Assembly (NCBI GenBank): GCA_002449845.1
Contig: DJXW01000029.1
Location: 1-64,000, forward strand
DNA from: Prevotella sp. UBA6994
Lineage (GTDB): Bacteria; Bacteroidota; Bacteroidia; Bacteroidales; Bacteroidaceae
Direction: 5' to 3'
Length of the DNA stretch: 64,000 nucleotides
Shown here: positions 8,951 through 18,278 of the stretch, one piece after another
How the letters are laid out: each line of letters opens with the position of its first letter
Numbering within the stretch: position 1 is the stretch's first letter
The notes under the pieces: model-generated
What the model was told of the DNA's origin: nothing
The model's input: only the letters and a program-made list of their open reading frames with translations
Databases searched by the model: none
Program-made: the position numbers and the translations under genes

Positions 8951-11900
8951 TTAGAAATTCAAGTTCAAACCAACAATCACGGAGAATGGACGTGGGTACA
9001 TATTACTGTCGAATCCATTGCCCACCTCTGGGTCTAATCCATCATACTTGGTAATGGTAAACACGTTTGACGCAGTAGCGTAAACACGTCCGCCAAGTTT
9101 GTTGAAGAGATTAGAGAAACTGTAACCCAACGTGATGTTGTCGCACTTCAGGAATGAAGCGTTGTGAACATAGAAGTCAGAGAGTTGAGAGGTAATCTCA
9201 TAAGTCTGCCAGTTGCGGTTAACTGCCTCATACGAATAGTTGTTCATGTAGAGAAGTGAACTCTTCCAAACTTCGGTCGGATTGACATTTGCCATTCCTT
9301 GCTCAATATTATTATATACATAGTTGCCTATGCTTGCACGGAGTGAGAAACCAAAGTCCCAGTTCTTGTATTCCAAGCGAGAAGCCAATCCCATGGTAAC
9401 GGGAGCAGACGGACTCTTATAGAAATACTTGTCGGCTTGGGTGATTTGTCCATCACCGTTGCGGTCAACCACAGCATTCTCGATAGGCTTGCCATTCTGG
9501 TCGTAAGCCTGTTGGAAAACCAAGAATGAATTGATGGGATGACCCACTTGCTGATACTGCAAGTAACGGTCTGTACCAATTTTAATGCTAGTATTTGGAA
9601 CGGGAGAACCATCAGAAGAGACACCGCTCAAGTCGGTAATCTCGTTCTTGTTATAGGTGAAGTTGTAATCGATGGTCCAATACCAGTCTTTCGTACGAAT
9701 AGCCTTCCAACTCAATGTTGCCTCAACACCAGTGTTTATCAAAGAACCAATATTTTGCCAACTTTGGTTACGATAAGCAGACAATGGCAGAGAAGGAGCA
9801 TAGTTCAGAAGGTCGGTAGTCTTACGATAATACCAGTCAACGGTACCGGTGAGTCGCTGGTCAAAGATACCCCAGTCTATACCTATATTATATGTAGTAG
9901 TGGTTTCCCACTTCAAGTTTGGCGTATAGTTGTCTGGACGATAGAGTGTACCGTCACCAACCAGTGGATAGAAACTATCTGTACCTGTGTTACGAGAATA
10001 TGTAGCAATCCATCCATAGTCAGGAACGGCACCAGCCTGCTGACCAGTCATACCCCAACCAAGACGAAGCTTCAAGTCGGAAAGCCAGTTGATGTCACGG
10101 AACTTATTCTCATCCTTGATTTTCCATGCGAAAGCGAATGAGGGGAACCATGCCCAATGTTTCTTGAAACGAGAAGAACCATCATCACGCACGGTAGCCG
10201 TGATATAGTAACGATCCATCAAAGACCAATTGGCACGTCCGAAGAAAGATACCAAGTAGCTGTCTGTACGGAAGTGATAAGGAACGTGTGGACGCTCGTT
10301 GGCGGTGGGATCCGTAGAGTCTTTCTTATACAAAGGACTTGTAGAAGGATAGTATCCCACATAATCTTTTTTCTGGTCACGCCAGAAGTGTTGCCATTCA
10401 TAACCAGCCATGATGTCGAAATGGTTCTTGGCAGCATCGTTGAAGTCGTGATAATACTGGGCGTAGGCAGAAAGTTGGAGATTACGTTTCAAGATTTTCT
10501 CACTACCCCAACTACCATAATAGATAGATGGTGTGTACCAAGGTTGATTGTTGGTATATTGCTTACCTTCAGAAATATCGGCACCTAATGTCATGTGGAG
10601 ACGCAAATCTTCAAATCCATGAACCTTATAGTCAATGTCTGCACTTCCTACGAACGAACGGCTCTTGGCATATTCGTCACGACCATTGAGCAAGGCAATA
10701 GGGTTAGGCATGTTAGACACGCTTCTGTATGTAAATGGCCATGTCGTATCGCCATCATAGTCTGCCTCAACAGGCCATTGGAAATATCCACCGAAGTTAT
10801 TCAATGTCGTTGCAAGAGAGCTACCTAATAATGTCTTATGATATTCTGACGTATAGTTGTATGGATCTTGTGTTGGGTCCATATAAACGGCAGCACCCAC
10901 GGCACCTGTATCAGCATACTTTGTCTTGGCGTACATTCCCTTACCATTGAGGTTAAGGGTCAAATGATTGTCAAAGAACGAAGGATTCAAGTTGATAGAT
11001 GCAGTGACACGTTGGAAGTCGGACGTCTTCAAGATACCCTTTTGGTCGGTATATCCTACAGACAGGCGATAAGGCAATGTCTTAAAGGCACCAGAGAGAG
11101 TTAAGTTATGGTCATGGCTGATTGCCGTGCGGTAAATCTCTTTCTGCCAATCGGTATTGGCTGTACCCAATGCCTGTACGGGAATACTGTTTGCATCATA
11201 CATGTTCTTGATAAAGCTACGATACTCGTCGCCATTCATCACCTTGAGCGACTTCTGACGCATACTAATCGTTGCGCTACCAGAATAAGACACAGTTGGT
11301 TTCATGCCTTGACGACCCTTCTTGGTGGTGATGATAATCACACCGTTAGAACCACGGCTACCATAGATAGCTGTGGCAGAAGCATCCTTCAAGACGTTGA
11401 ACGACTCGATGTCTTGTGGATTAATCATTGAGAGGGGGTTAGACAATCCCTTCACACCATCATTATCCATTGCCAATCCATCAATCACAATCAATGGGTC
11501 GTTAGTAGCGTTCAAAGAAGAACCACCACGAATACGGATTGTAGCACCACTGCCAGGCGCACCGTCATTACTTGTGATATTCACACCAGCTATCTTTCCC
11601 GCGAGCATGTCTTGTGGGTTTACCACCACACCTTTATTCTTTGCATCGGGTTTCAAGGCAGCTACCGAACCTGTCAAGTCACTCTTCTTGGCAACACCAT
11701 AACCGATGACCACCACTTCGTTGAGCGAATTGGCAACATCATCCTGAAGAGTGATAACAACGTCAGACGCTGCGGACACCTCTTGCGTGGCATAGCCGAT
11801 GTAAGACACAGAAAGTGTAGCTCCAGCGTTGGCATTCAAAATGAAGTTACCGTCGATATCACTCACCGTTCCACCGTCCACGCCTACCACGCGGATAGTA

Positions 11901-12043
11901 GCACCAATGATGGGTTCGCCAGTAGCATCCTTCACATGACCTTTCACAGTAATCTGCTGTGCAAAGGCACTGACCGTAAGGAATAGCCCACATATCAAAG
12001 CGAGCATCCTTTGAGGCATTGTAAACTTTACCTGCTTCATCAT
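8951..12043 (-). CDS. susC: SusC/RagA-family TonB-dependent outer-membrane transporter
   Basis: TonB-dependent importer of malto-oligosaccharides that forms a complex with SusD. The 1030-residue protein has a signal peptide (LALICGLFLTVSAFAQ), a carboxypeptidase-regulatory-like domain at about 32-110 (VKGHVKDATGEPIIGATI), the SusC signature SLNEVVVIGYG, a plug domain (DMLAGKIAGVNI..IRIRGGSS..VLKDASATAIYGSRG), and a 22-strand barrel ending in a terminal Phe (IVGLNLNF). Two adjacent ATGs (12043 and 12040) are possible starts. First gene of the susCDEF operon, with promoter and operator in the divergent gap to lacI. Confidence 0.96.
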   Translation of the reverse strand: MMKQVKFTMPQRMLALICGLFLTVSAFAQQITVKGHVKDATGEPIIGATIRVVGVDGGTVSDIDGNFILNANAGATLSVSYIGYATQEVSAASDVVITLQDDVANSLNEVVVIGYGVAKKSDLTGSVAALKPDAKNKGVVVNPQDMLAGKIAGVNITSNDGAPGSGATIRIRGGSSLNATNDPLIVIDGLAMDNDGVKGLSNPLSMINPQDIESFNVLKDASATAIYGSRGSNGVIIITTKKGRQGMKPTVSYSGSATISMRQKSLKVMNGDEYRSFIKNMYDANSIPVQALGTANTDWQKEIYRTAISHDHNLTLSGAFKTLPYRLSVGYTDQKGILKTSDFQRVTASINLNPSFFDNHLTLNLNGKGMYAKTKYADTGAVGAAVYMDPTQDPYNYTSEYHKTLLGSSLATTLNNFGGYFQWPVEADYDGDTTWPFTYRSVSNMPNPIALLNGRDEYAKSRSFVGSADIDYKVHGFEDLRLHMTLGADISEGKQYTNNQPWYTPSIYYGSWGSEKILKRNLQLSAYAQYYHDFNDAAKNHFDIMAGYEWQHFWRDQKKDYVGYYPSTSPLYKKDSTDPTANERPHVPYHFRTDSYLVSFFGRANWSLMDRYYITATVRDDGSSRFKKHWAWFPSFAFAWKIKDENKFRDINWLSDLKLRLGWGMTGQQAGAVPDYGWIATYSRNTGTDSFYPLVGDGTLYRPDNYTPNLKWETTTTYNIGIDWGIFDQRLTGTVDWYYRKTTDLLNYAPSLPLSAYRNQSWQNIGSLINTGVEATLSWKAIRTKDWYWTIDYNFTYNKNEITDLSGVSSDGSPVPNTSIKIGTDRYLQYQQVGHPINSFLVFQQAYDQNGKPIENAVVDRNGDGQITQADKYFYKSPSAPVTMGLASRLEYKNWDFGFSLRASIGNYVYNNIEQGMANVNPTEVWKSSLLYMNNYSYEAVNRNWQTYEITSQLSDFYVHNASFLKCDNITLGYSFSNLFNKLGGRVYATASNVFTITKYDGLDPEVGNGFDSNMYPRPFSVIVGLNLNF

Positions 12044-12160
12044 TACTACATTTTTAAGTTAATTTTAATTGTTTATAGAAATTTCGTTAGGTATATAACA
12101 ACTGTCTCTATAAGTCACCTCGCAAAGATAGCGAGAAGCCTATTTACAGTTTTCATCATG

Positions 12161-12168
12161 CAAAAGTA
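12161..12168 (-). promoter_or_regulatory. -7 element of susC
   Basis: Minus-strand TACTTTTG matches TAnnTTTG. Its centre is 66 bp from the operator centre at 12230.5. A second minus-strand match (TATCTTTG, 12123-12130) is nearer the gene and cannot be excluded, but it breaks the common spacing. Confidence 0.55.
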
Positions 12169-12222
12169 ATTTTTATATACATACGATGTATTATTTTTAA
12201 AGTTAAATTCGTTATTTTATGT

Positions 12223-12238
12223 ATGCAAACGATTGCAT
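12223..12238. promoter_or_regulatory. LacI-type operator shared by susC and lacI
   Basis: ATGCAAACGATTGCAT, palindromic except for one symmetric pair. It lies in the 294-bp divergent gap, exactly midway (66 bp each way) between the -7 boxes of susC and lacI. Confidence 0.75.
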
Positions 12239-12292
12239 GACGAAATAATCATTATCCGTAAAGCTTTCGTTACAACTTATAGTAATAATTCA

Positions 12293-12300
12293 TATTTTTG
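12293..12300 (+). promoter_or_regulatory. -7 element of lacI
   Basis: TATTTTTG matches TAnnTTTG. Predicted start near 12307, 30 nt before the ATG. The centre is 66 bp from the operator centre. Confidence 0.55.
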
Positions 12301-12337
12301 CAATGAATAAAGATAACCTTTATAAAAGCCAGAAGCC

Positions 12338-13351
12338 ATGTCTATCACCATGAAAGATATTGCACGAGAATTGGGAGTGTCAGTGGCTACGGTTTCGCGT
12401 GCATTGAAAAACAGTTCTCGCATTAGTGCGGAACAACGAGAAAGGATTAACAAGTACGCTCGTGAGCATGATTTCGTGCCAAACATCATCGCAGAGAGTT
12501 TGAGAAACAGTCGTACCAAGCCCCAAAAAATCATTGGGGTTATCATACCGCAGTTTGCTCATTTCTATTTCTCGTCTATCCTCAGCGGTATCGAGCAAGA
12601 GGCATCCTCTCGCGGTTACAACATATTGGTCTCACAGAGTGACGAGCGGTATGATCGTGAAGTACGTATCTGCAAGTCGTTTTACGAGAACAAGGTATGT
12701 GGAATCATTGTCTCACAGGCAAAGGATACCCATAAGTATGACCACTTTAAGTGGTTGTTAGACAATGGAGTGCCGTTGGTGTTTTACGACCGCATCTGCA
12801 CGGGCGTGAATGCCAGCAGAGTAGTTGTAGATGATTACACTGGCGCATTTAATGCGGTGAGCCATCTTATCGATACGGGGTGCAGACGCATCGCATTCTA
12901 TGGTTCTCCCATGTCGTTGGAGATTTCCAAGAATCGATATAATGGTTATTGCGATGCTTTGTTAAAGAACAAATTAAAGCCAGACGAACGGTTTATGAGA
13001 GTATGTGACAATCGTGCAGACGCAGAAGCCATCACACCGCAAATCATGAACCAGGAAGATATACCCGATGCGTTCTTCGCCGTAAACGATGACACAGCTA
13101 TCGGCATCTTATACACCGTGAAACGCATGGGCTATCGTGTACCTGAGGACATCAGCATCTGTGGTTTCACCAATGGGCAACGTGCCATTTCATGCGACCC
13201 GATGCTAACCACGGTAGAACAACGGGGCGTTGCCGTAGGTGAGGAAGCAGCAAACATCCTCATAGGACACGTAGAAGGCACCATTCCCCTTAACAAGGTG
13301 GAAAAAAGAATTGTAAGGACTCGCCTCATTGTAAGAGGAACTACTAGATAA
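12338..13351 (+). CDS. LacI-family transcriptional regulator of the starch locus
   Basis: Sugar-responsive DNA-binding regulator. The N-terminus is a LacI helix-turn-helix (MKDIARELGVSVATVSRALK, from residue 5) with the hinge helix (PNIIAESLRNSRT). The rest is a periplasmic-binding-protein-like effector domain (IIGVIIPQFAHFYFSSILSGIEQ; DAFFAVNDDTAIGILYTVKRMG; ISICGFTNG). 337 residues is the usual length. Translation could also begin at M5. Divergent from susC and followed 66 bp later by the MFS transporter gene. The three LacI-type palindromes in the window are its obvious targets. Bacteroides thetaiotaomicron uses SusR for its starch locus instead, so regulation here is of a different type. 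Confidence 0.92.
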   Translation: MSITMKDIARELGVSVATVSRALKNSSRISAEQRERINKYAREHDFVPNIIAESLRNSRTKPQKIIGVIIPQFAHFYFSSILSGIEQEASSRGYNILVSQSDERYDREVRICKSFYENKVCGIIVSQAKDTHKYDHFKWLLDNGVPLVFYDRICTGVNASRVVVDDYTGAFNAVSHLIDTGCRRIAFYGSPMSLEISKNRYNGYCDALLKNKLKPDERFMRVCDNRADAEAITPQIMNQEDIPDAFFAVNDDTAIGILYTVKRMGYRVPEDISICGFTNGQRAISCDPMLTTVEQRGVAVGEEAANILIGHVEGTIPLNKVEKRIVRTRLIVRGTTR

Positions 13352-13417
13352 ACTAGTAAATCTAGAAATACTAGTAAAACCTAAAAGGAAAAAAATCAAA
13401 CATCAATAATAAGAATC

Positions 13418-14713
13418 ATGAAACATAAACCCAATCTATCATTCTGGAAGCTTTGGAATTTAAGCTTCGGATTTTTTGGCGTTCAAATTGCATACGCCTT
13501 GCAAAGCGCCAATATTTCCCGTATCTTCCGCACCCTTGGTGCAGACCCACACTCTCTGAGTTTCTTTTGGATATTACCTCCATTGATGGGCATTCTCGTA
13601 CAACCCATCATCGGCACGCTCTCAGACAAGACATGGTGTCGCTATGGAAGACGAATACCTTATTTATTTATAGGAGCATCGGTGGCTGTTGCCGTGATGT
13701 GTCTGCTTCCAAACGCTGGCTCATTGGGATTGGGCATCTCCGCCGTTATGGTCTTCGGATTGCTCATGCTCATGCTTCTTGACACAAGCATCAACATGGC
13801 CATGCAACCTTTCAAGATGTTGGTGGGCGACATGGTAAACGAGGAACAGAAAGCCAAGGCATATTCCATCCAGTCGTTCCTCTGCAATGCAGGAAGTGTG
13901 GTGGGATTCTTGTTTCCTTTCTTCTTCACATGGATAGGTATTCAGAACGTAGCACCAGAAGGTGTCGTTCCTGACTCCGTCATTTGGTCTTTCTATGTAG
14001 GCGCAGCCATCCTTATTCTTTGCGTCATCTACACGACGATGAAAGTAAAGGAATGGAACCCACAGGAATATGAGGAATACAACGGTGCAAGTGAAAACAA
14101 GCAAGAGAAAGCCAACTGGATTTCATTGCTCAAGAATGCGCCATCTACTTTCTGGAAGGTGGGATTGGTACAATTCTTCTGTTGGGCTGCCCTCTTGTAT
14201 ATGTGGACATACGTGGTTGATGCCATTGCTGAAACCGTTTGGAACACCACAGATTCAGCTTCAGAGGAATATCAGATAGCTGGCAACTGGACTGGCGTTC
14301 TCTATGCCATCCAAGCATTGGGTAGTGTGATATGGGCAACTATCCTTCCACGATTCAGCAACATCAAGATGGCTTACGCTTGCAGTCTTTTCTTAGGTGG
14401 AATAGGTTTCGCCCTGATTCCTTTCGTACCAAACCAATATGCACAAATCATTCCTTTCTTACTCATTGGTTGTGCTTGGGCAGCTATGTTGGCTATGCCT
14501 TTCACCTTCGTTACCAATGCCTTGCAAGGATATGGCCACATGGGAGCCTATCTTGGATTGTTTAACGGAACCATCTGTTTGCCTCAAATCATTGCAGCCA
14601 TTTGTGGCGGCAGTATCTTAGGACTCGTTGGCGGTCATTCTTCCACTATGATGATTGTGTCAGGAGTACTTCTTGTCATTGGTTCATGCTGTGTTTCCTT
14701 CATCAAGAAATGA
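13418..14713 (+). CDS. MFS sugar transporter, probably maltose/oligosaccharide importer
   Basis: Inner-membrane transporter of 431 residues with about 12 predicted membrane helices. The loop-2/3 signature GTLSDKTWCRYGRRIPYLFIG is typical of the SLC45/GPH-like sugar symporter branch of the major facilitator superfamily. By position it would move maltose or malto-oligosaccharides, released in the periplasm, into the cytoplasm for the 4-alpha-glucanotransferase. It lies 66 bp after the regulator gene in a short stretch with ACTAGT palindromes. The substrate is inferred only from context. Confidence 0.87.
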   Translation: MKHKPNLSFWKLWNLSFGFFGVQIAYALQSANISRIFRTLGADPHSLSFFWILPPLMGILVQPIIGTLSDKTWCRYGRRIPYLFIGASVAVAVMCLLPNAGSLGLGISAVMVFGLLMLMLLDTSINMAMQPFKMLVGDMVNEEQKAKAYSIQSFLCNAGSVVGFLFPFFFTWIGIQNVAPEGVVPDSVIWSFYVGAAILILCVIYTTMKVKEWNPQEYEEYNGASENKQEKANWISLLKNAPSTFWKVGLVQFFCWAALLYMWTYVVDAIAETVWNTTDSASEEYQIAGNWTGVLYAIQALGSVIWATILPRFSNIKMAYACSLFLGGIGFALIPFVPNQYAQIIPFLLIGCAWAAMLAMPFTFVTNALQGYGHMGAYLGLFNGTICLPQIIAAICGGSILGLVGGHSSTMMIVSGVLLVIGSCCVSFIKK

Positions 14714-15282
14714 TGGAGCGTCATTATATCATGTGCATTTTACTATGTCTTTGTTGTGTTTCCATGAAAGCCCAACAAAGACATAGTGATGCGTTGGATG
14801 ATGTATTGCAATACGTACCTACGGCGACTTCTCTTATCTTACGCGCATCTGGACTGAAAAGTGATATTCCTTTGAAAGAGGCTTTAATGAGTAAGTGTCT
14901 GACGGCAATCACCGTAGCAGGTACAACCTACCTTCTCAAACATAGCATCAACGAATGGCGACCAGACCATAGTGACCGTCGCTCGTTTCCTTCAGGACAT
15001 ACAGCCATTGCCTTTTCCGGTGCCACGGCTTTACATAAGGAATACGGCAAACATAGTGTATGGATCAGCATTGGCGGATATTCGTTAGCCACATTCGTTG
15101 CTGTTGACCGCATGATCAAAGACCGTCATCATTGGTATGATGTGGCAGCAGGAGCGGCAATAGGTACATTAGGTACAGAGCTATCCTATTACATCTCTCA
15201 TCGTCTTTTCAATAAAAAGAACGTTCACGCAAGCATTTCATATAATCAAGTTTACCTTTGCGTCAATTTATTTAATCAATAG
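14710..15282 (+). CDS. PAP2-family (acid phosphatase-like) phosphatase
   Basis: Small phosphatase of the PAP2 superfamily, acting on lipid phosphates, undecaprenyl pyrophosphate or other phosphoesters in the periplasm. All three motifs are present: KHSINEWRP (KX6RP), PSGH, and DRMIKDRHHWYD (the R...H...D element). A signal peptide or anchor is seen at the start (IMCILLCLCCVSMKAQ). The start overlaps the transporter stop as ATGATGG, giving 190 residues, or 189 from the second ATG. A longer in-frame reading upstream lies inside the transporter gene and is rejected. Translational coupling puts it in the same operon. Its role in starch use is unclear. Confidence 0.85.
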   Translation: MMERHYIMCILLCLCCVSMKAQQRHSDALDDVLQYVPTATSLILRASGLKSDIPLKEALMSKCLTAITVAGTTYLLKHSINEWRPDHSDRRSFPSGHTAIAFSGATALHKEYGKHSVWISIGGYSLATFVAVDRMIKDRHHWYDVAAGAAIGTLGTELSYYISHRLFNKKNVHASISYNQVYLCVNLFNQ

Positions 15283-15323
15283 CAGGGGGCTTGTAAGAGG
15301 CGTTTTGTTTAGGGGTTTTGTTT

Positions 15324-15342
15324 GTTGCGTTGGCAACGCAAC
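15324..15342 (+). terminator. hairpin after the lacI-MFS-PAP2 operon
   Basis: GTTGCGTT/AACGCAAC stem of 8 bp with a 3-nt loop, 40 bp past the PAP2 stop. No clear T-tract follows, so terminator function is uncertain. Confidence 0.4.
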
Positions 15343-15366
15343 AGACGGGACGGGAAGGCAGCCACC

Positions 15367-15382
15367 ATGCAAACGTTTGCAT
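15367..15382. promoter_or_regulatory. LacI-type operator upstream of malQ
   Basis: ATGCAAACGTTTGCAT, a perfect 16-bp palindrome and the best copy of the motif. The centre is 66 bp upstream of the malQ -7 box centre. Confidence 0.8.
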
Positions 15383-15436
15383 ACTTTATTTCCCTATTTG
15401 TTAGCTCATAGATTACAATAGTTTAGTAATTCTTGC

Positions 15437-15444
15437 TAATTTTG
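15437..15444 (+). promoter_or_regulatory. -7 element of malQ
   Basis: TAATTTTG matches TAnnTTTG. The ATG is 26 bp downstream. Confidence 0.6.
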
Positions 15445-15470
15445 AGGCTGAAACAAAAACCATTAAACCT

Positions 15471-18161
15471 ATGAACATTTATTTTCATATAGATTATAAA
15501 ACCATCTATGGTGAAGAACTCGTCTTGAATCTTGTAACAACAGATGAAAAAGGCGAACAGCAAATAGCCCAATACCGAATGTCAACAAACAATGGAGAGC
15601 AATGGTATTGCCAGTTGAAGCTCTCTCCTACCATCCACGCTATACATTATTATTATAGTGTAGATAACGAAGGACACGAGAAGAGGCATGAATGGTTGAC
15701 AGAAGCCCATTCATTGGAGATTAACGCCAATGAAAACACCGACTTTGACATTTACGACAAATGGATTGACATTCCCGAAGATTCGTATCTGTATAGTTCA
15801 GCATTTACGGATTGCATCAACCGCAGAACCATCAATCCTACAAAGGGTGCACAACGCCTTGCTCCAAACATGCTCAAATTAGTGGTTCGTGCTCCACAAC
15901 TGCGCAAAGGGCAACAATTAGCCATCGTCGGAGAAGATAAATACTTAGGTGAATGGAATCCCTCAAGAGCCATTCCCATGACCGAGCATTGTTTCAACGA
16001 ATGGGTAATCGCTCTTGACGTGACGCGCTTTACTCCAAAGAAAACACCGTATCAGTTTAAATTCATTGCCATGGAAAATGGCAAACGTACGAAAGTTATG
16101 TGGGAAACGGGAGACAACCGTGAGATACCCCTGCCTTCCATCAACAGCATTCGCTCCATCGTTACGGTTCACCATCTTGAACAAGCATTCTTTGAGTTGA
16201 ACGACATCAAGGTGGCTGGCACGTTGGTACCTGTCTTCTCTCTCAGAAGCAAGGGCAGCTTCGGAGTTGGCGACTTCGGAGACTTGAAGAAAATGGTGGA
16301 ATGGGTTTCTTCCACCAAACAACGCCTGCTGCAAGTACTTCCCATCAACGATACAACAACCACCCACACATGGACAGACTCTTATCCATACAGTTGTATT
16401 TCCATCTTTGCCCTTCATCCTCAATATGTTGACCTTAGACAATTGCCCCAGTTGGCGGACAAGCAGGACAGGGAACGATTTGAATCATTGCGCCAGGAAC
16501 TCAATGCTTTACCGCAGATAGATTACGAAAAGGTCAACAATGCCAAGAACGAATACCTGCGATTGGTTTACCAACAAGAAGGAAGCAAGATGATGAAGAG
16601 CGAGGCATTTAAGTCGTTCTTCAAGGAATCGGAATCATGGCTTATACCATACGCTCAATACTGTCACTTGCGAGATAAATATGGTACGGTGGATTTCACG
16701 CAATGGAAAGGACACCTCACATGGAACGAGGAAGACCGCAAGACCTTGACTAACACCCGCACCAAGGCTTACCAAGAAGTGGCATTCTATTATTTTGTGC
16801 AATTCATCTTAGACACCCAGATGAAGGAAGTACACAAGTTTGCCAAGTCGAAAGGTGTCATTCTCAAGGGAGACATTCCCATCGGCGTGAGCCGTTATGG
16901 TTGTGACGTATGGACAGAACCCAGGTATTTCAACATGAACGGTCAGGCTGGCGCACCGCCGGACGATTTCTCCGAGAACGGTCAGAACTGGGGATTTCCC
17001 ACATACAACTGGGATGAAATGCTCAAAGACGATTGCATCTGGTGGGTAAGGCGTTTCCAAAACATGTCTCATTTCTTTGATGCTTATCGTATCGACCACG
17101 TTTTGGGCTTCTTCCGCATCTGGGAGATTCCCATCGAGAGCGTTCACGGTTTGCTGGGACAATTTTCTCCATCATTAGGACTGTCAAGAGAAGAAATAGA
17201 AGCATACGGTTTGCACTTCCAGGAAGAGTTGTTCACCCGTCCGTTCATCGCCAACTGGACATTGGAAAGACTGTTCCATGAGCGTGCCAACGAGATAAAG
17301 GCTCAATATCTCCAGCTCCAACATGATGATATTTGGCAACTGAAGCCCGAATATGATACGCAGAGGAAGATAGAGAATGCCGTAGAAGACAGGGAATTAC
17401 GGGAATTGCTTTACAAATTGGTAAGCAACGTACTCTTCGTGAGAGACAGAAAAGATGCCAATAAGTTCCATCCTCGCATCTCTGCACAGAAAGACTTCAT
17501 GTATGAGGCACTTTACGATAATGACAAAGCTGCATTCAACCGTCTCTACAACGATTACTATTATCGTCGCAACAACCAATTCTGGTATCGTGAGGCGATG
17601 AAGAAGTTGCCTAAGTTGGTACAAGCCACACGTATGTTGGTTTGTGCGGAAGACCTCGGAATGGTTCCCGATTGCGTACAATGGGTGATGAACGAACTGC
17701 GCATTCTCTCTCTCGAATTGCAGAGTATGCCAAAAGACCCAAGGGTACAATTCGGTTATCTCTCACGCAATCCATACCGTTCGGTTTGCACCATTTCATC
17801 GCACGACACCCCTACCCTGCGTATGTGGTGGGACGAGAATACGGAACGTACACAAACCTATTACAACATGATGTTGCAACGCAGCGGCAACGCTCCTCAT
17901 CCCCTGCCAGCATGGTTGGCAAGAGAAATCATCAAGGAACACCTTGCCAGTCCGTCGATGGTATGCGTCATTGCCTTGCAAGACTGGCTTGCCATTGACG
18001 AACACCTGCGATTGGAAGATGCCAATGCCGAACGTGTCAACATCCCAGCCAATCCCAAGCACTATTGGCGTTATCGTATGCACCTGAATATAGAAGAGAT
18101 GTTAGGGTGTGAAGGATTTACGAGAAACATCCAAGACCTCATCGAACAAACCGACAGGTAA
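15471..18161 (+). CDS. malQ: 4-alpha-glucanotransferase (amylomaltase, GH77) with N-terminal CBM20-type modules
   Basis: Cytoplasmic enzyme that rearranges malto-oligosaccharides, transferring glucan chains and releasing glucose. The N-terminal ~270 residues hold two starch-binding CBM20-like modules (the second includes GEDKYLGEWNPSRAIPM). The rest is the GH77 domain with PVFSLRSKGSFGVGDFGDL, GAPPDDFSENGQNWGFPTYNW and the catalytic set D542 (YRIDHVLG), E727 (CAEDLG) and D779 (SSHDTPTL). The long 896-residue form with duplicated modules is typical of Bacteroidetes and resembles plant DPE2. No signal peptide. Controlled by its own operator and promoter. A long perfect hairpin lies 4 bp after its stop codon. 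Confidence 0.94.
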   Translation: MNIYFHIDYKTIYGEELVLNLVTTDEKGEQQIAQYRMSTNNGEQWYCQLKLSPTIHAIHYYYSVDNEGHEKRHEWLTEAHSLEINANENTDFDIYDKWIDIPEDSYLYSSAFTDCINRRTINPTKGAQRLAPNMLKLVVRAPQLRKGQQLAIVGEDKYLGEWNPSRAIPMTEHCFNEWVIALDVTRFTPKKTPYQFKFIAMENGKRTKVMWETGDNREIPLPSINSIRSIVTVHHLEQAFFELNDIKVAGTLVPVFSLRSKGSFGVGDFGDLKKMVEWVSSTKQRLLQVLPINDTTTTHTWTDSYPYSCISIFALHPQYVDLRQLPQLADKQDRERFESLRQELNALPQIDYEKVNNAKNEYLRLVYQQEGSKMMKSEAFKSFFKESESWLIPYAQYCHLRDKYGTVDFTQWKGHLTWNEEDRKTLTNTRTKAYQEVAFYYFVQFILDTQMKEVHKFAKSKGVILKGDIPIGVSRYGCDVWTEPRYFNMNGQAGAPPDDFSENGQNWGFPTYNWDEMLKDDCIWWVRRFQNMSHFFDAYRIDHVLGFFRIWEIPIESVHGLLGQFSPSLGLSREEIEAYGLHFQEELFTRPFIANWTLERLFHERANEIKAQYLQLQHDDIWQLKPEYDTQRKIENAVEDRELRELLYKLVSNVLFVRDRKDANKFHPRISAQKDFMYEALYDNDKAAFNRLYNDYYYRRNNQFWYREAMKKLPKLVQATRMLVCAEDLGMVPDCVQWVMNELRILSLELQSMPKDPRVQFGYLSRNPYRSVCTISSHDTPTLRMWWDENTERTQTYYNMMLQRSGNAPHPLPAWLAREIIKEHLASPSMVCVIALQDWLAIDEHLRLEDANAERVNIPANPKHYWRYRMHLNIEEMLGCEGFTRNIQDLIEQTDR

Positions 18162-18164
18162 AGA

Positions 18165-18219
18165 TACGAAGTATAAACCTATCGTTTGCATGAGCTAAAC
18201 GATAGGTTTATACTTCGTA
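18165..18219 (+). terminator. long perfect hairpin between malQ and the GH97 gene
   Basis: A 23-bp perfect stem (18165-18187 with 18197-18219) and 9-nt loop directly after the malQ stop codon. No T-tract follows on the plus strand. It may end most malQ transcripts, protect a 3' end or mark a processing site. Confidence 0.65.
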
Positions 18220-18278
18220 AACCATATATTTATCAGGCACAAATCACATCATCACGAAATAACAAAACAAGAATCATC

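Noticed and set aside
12123..12130. Alternative susC -7 box as the main promoter
   Set aside because: It matches TAnnTTTG but its distance to the operator (about 104 bp) breaks the spacing shared by the other three promoters. It is kept as a possible second promoter.
14602..14709. N-terminal extension of the PAP2 phosphatase
   Set aside because: It lies within the MFS transporter gene, and the signal peptide begins after 14710.
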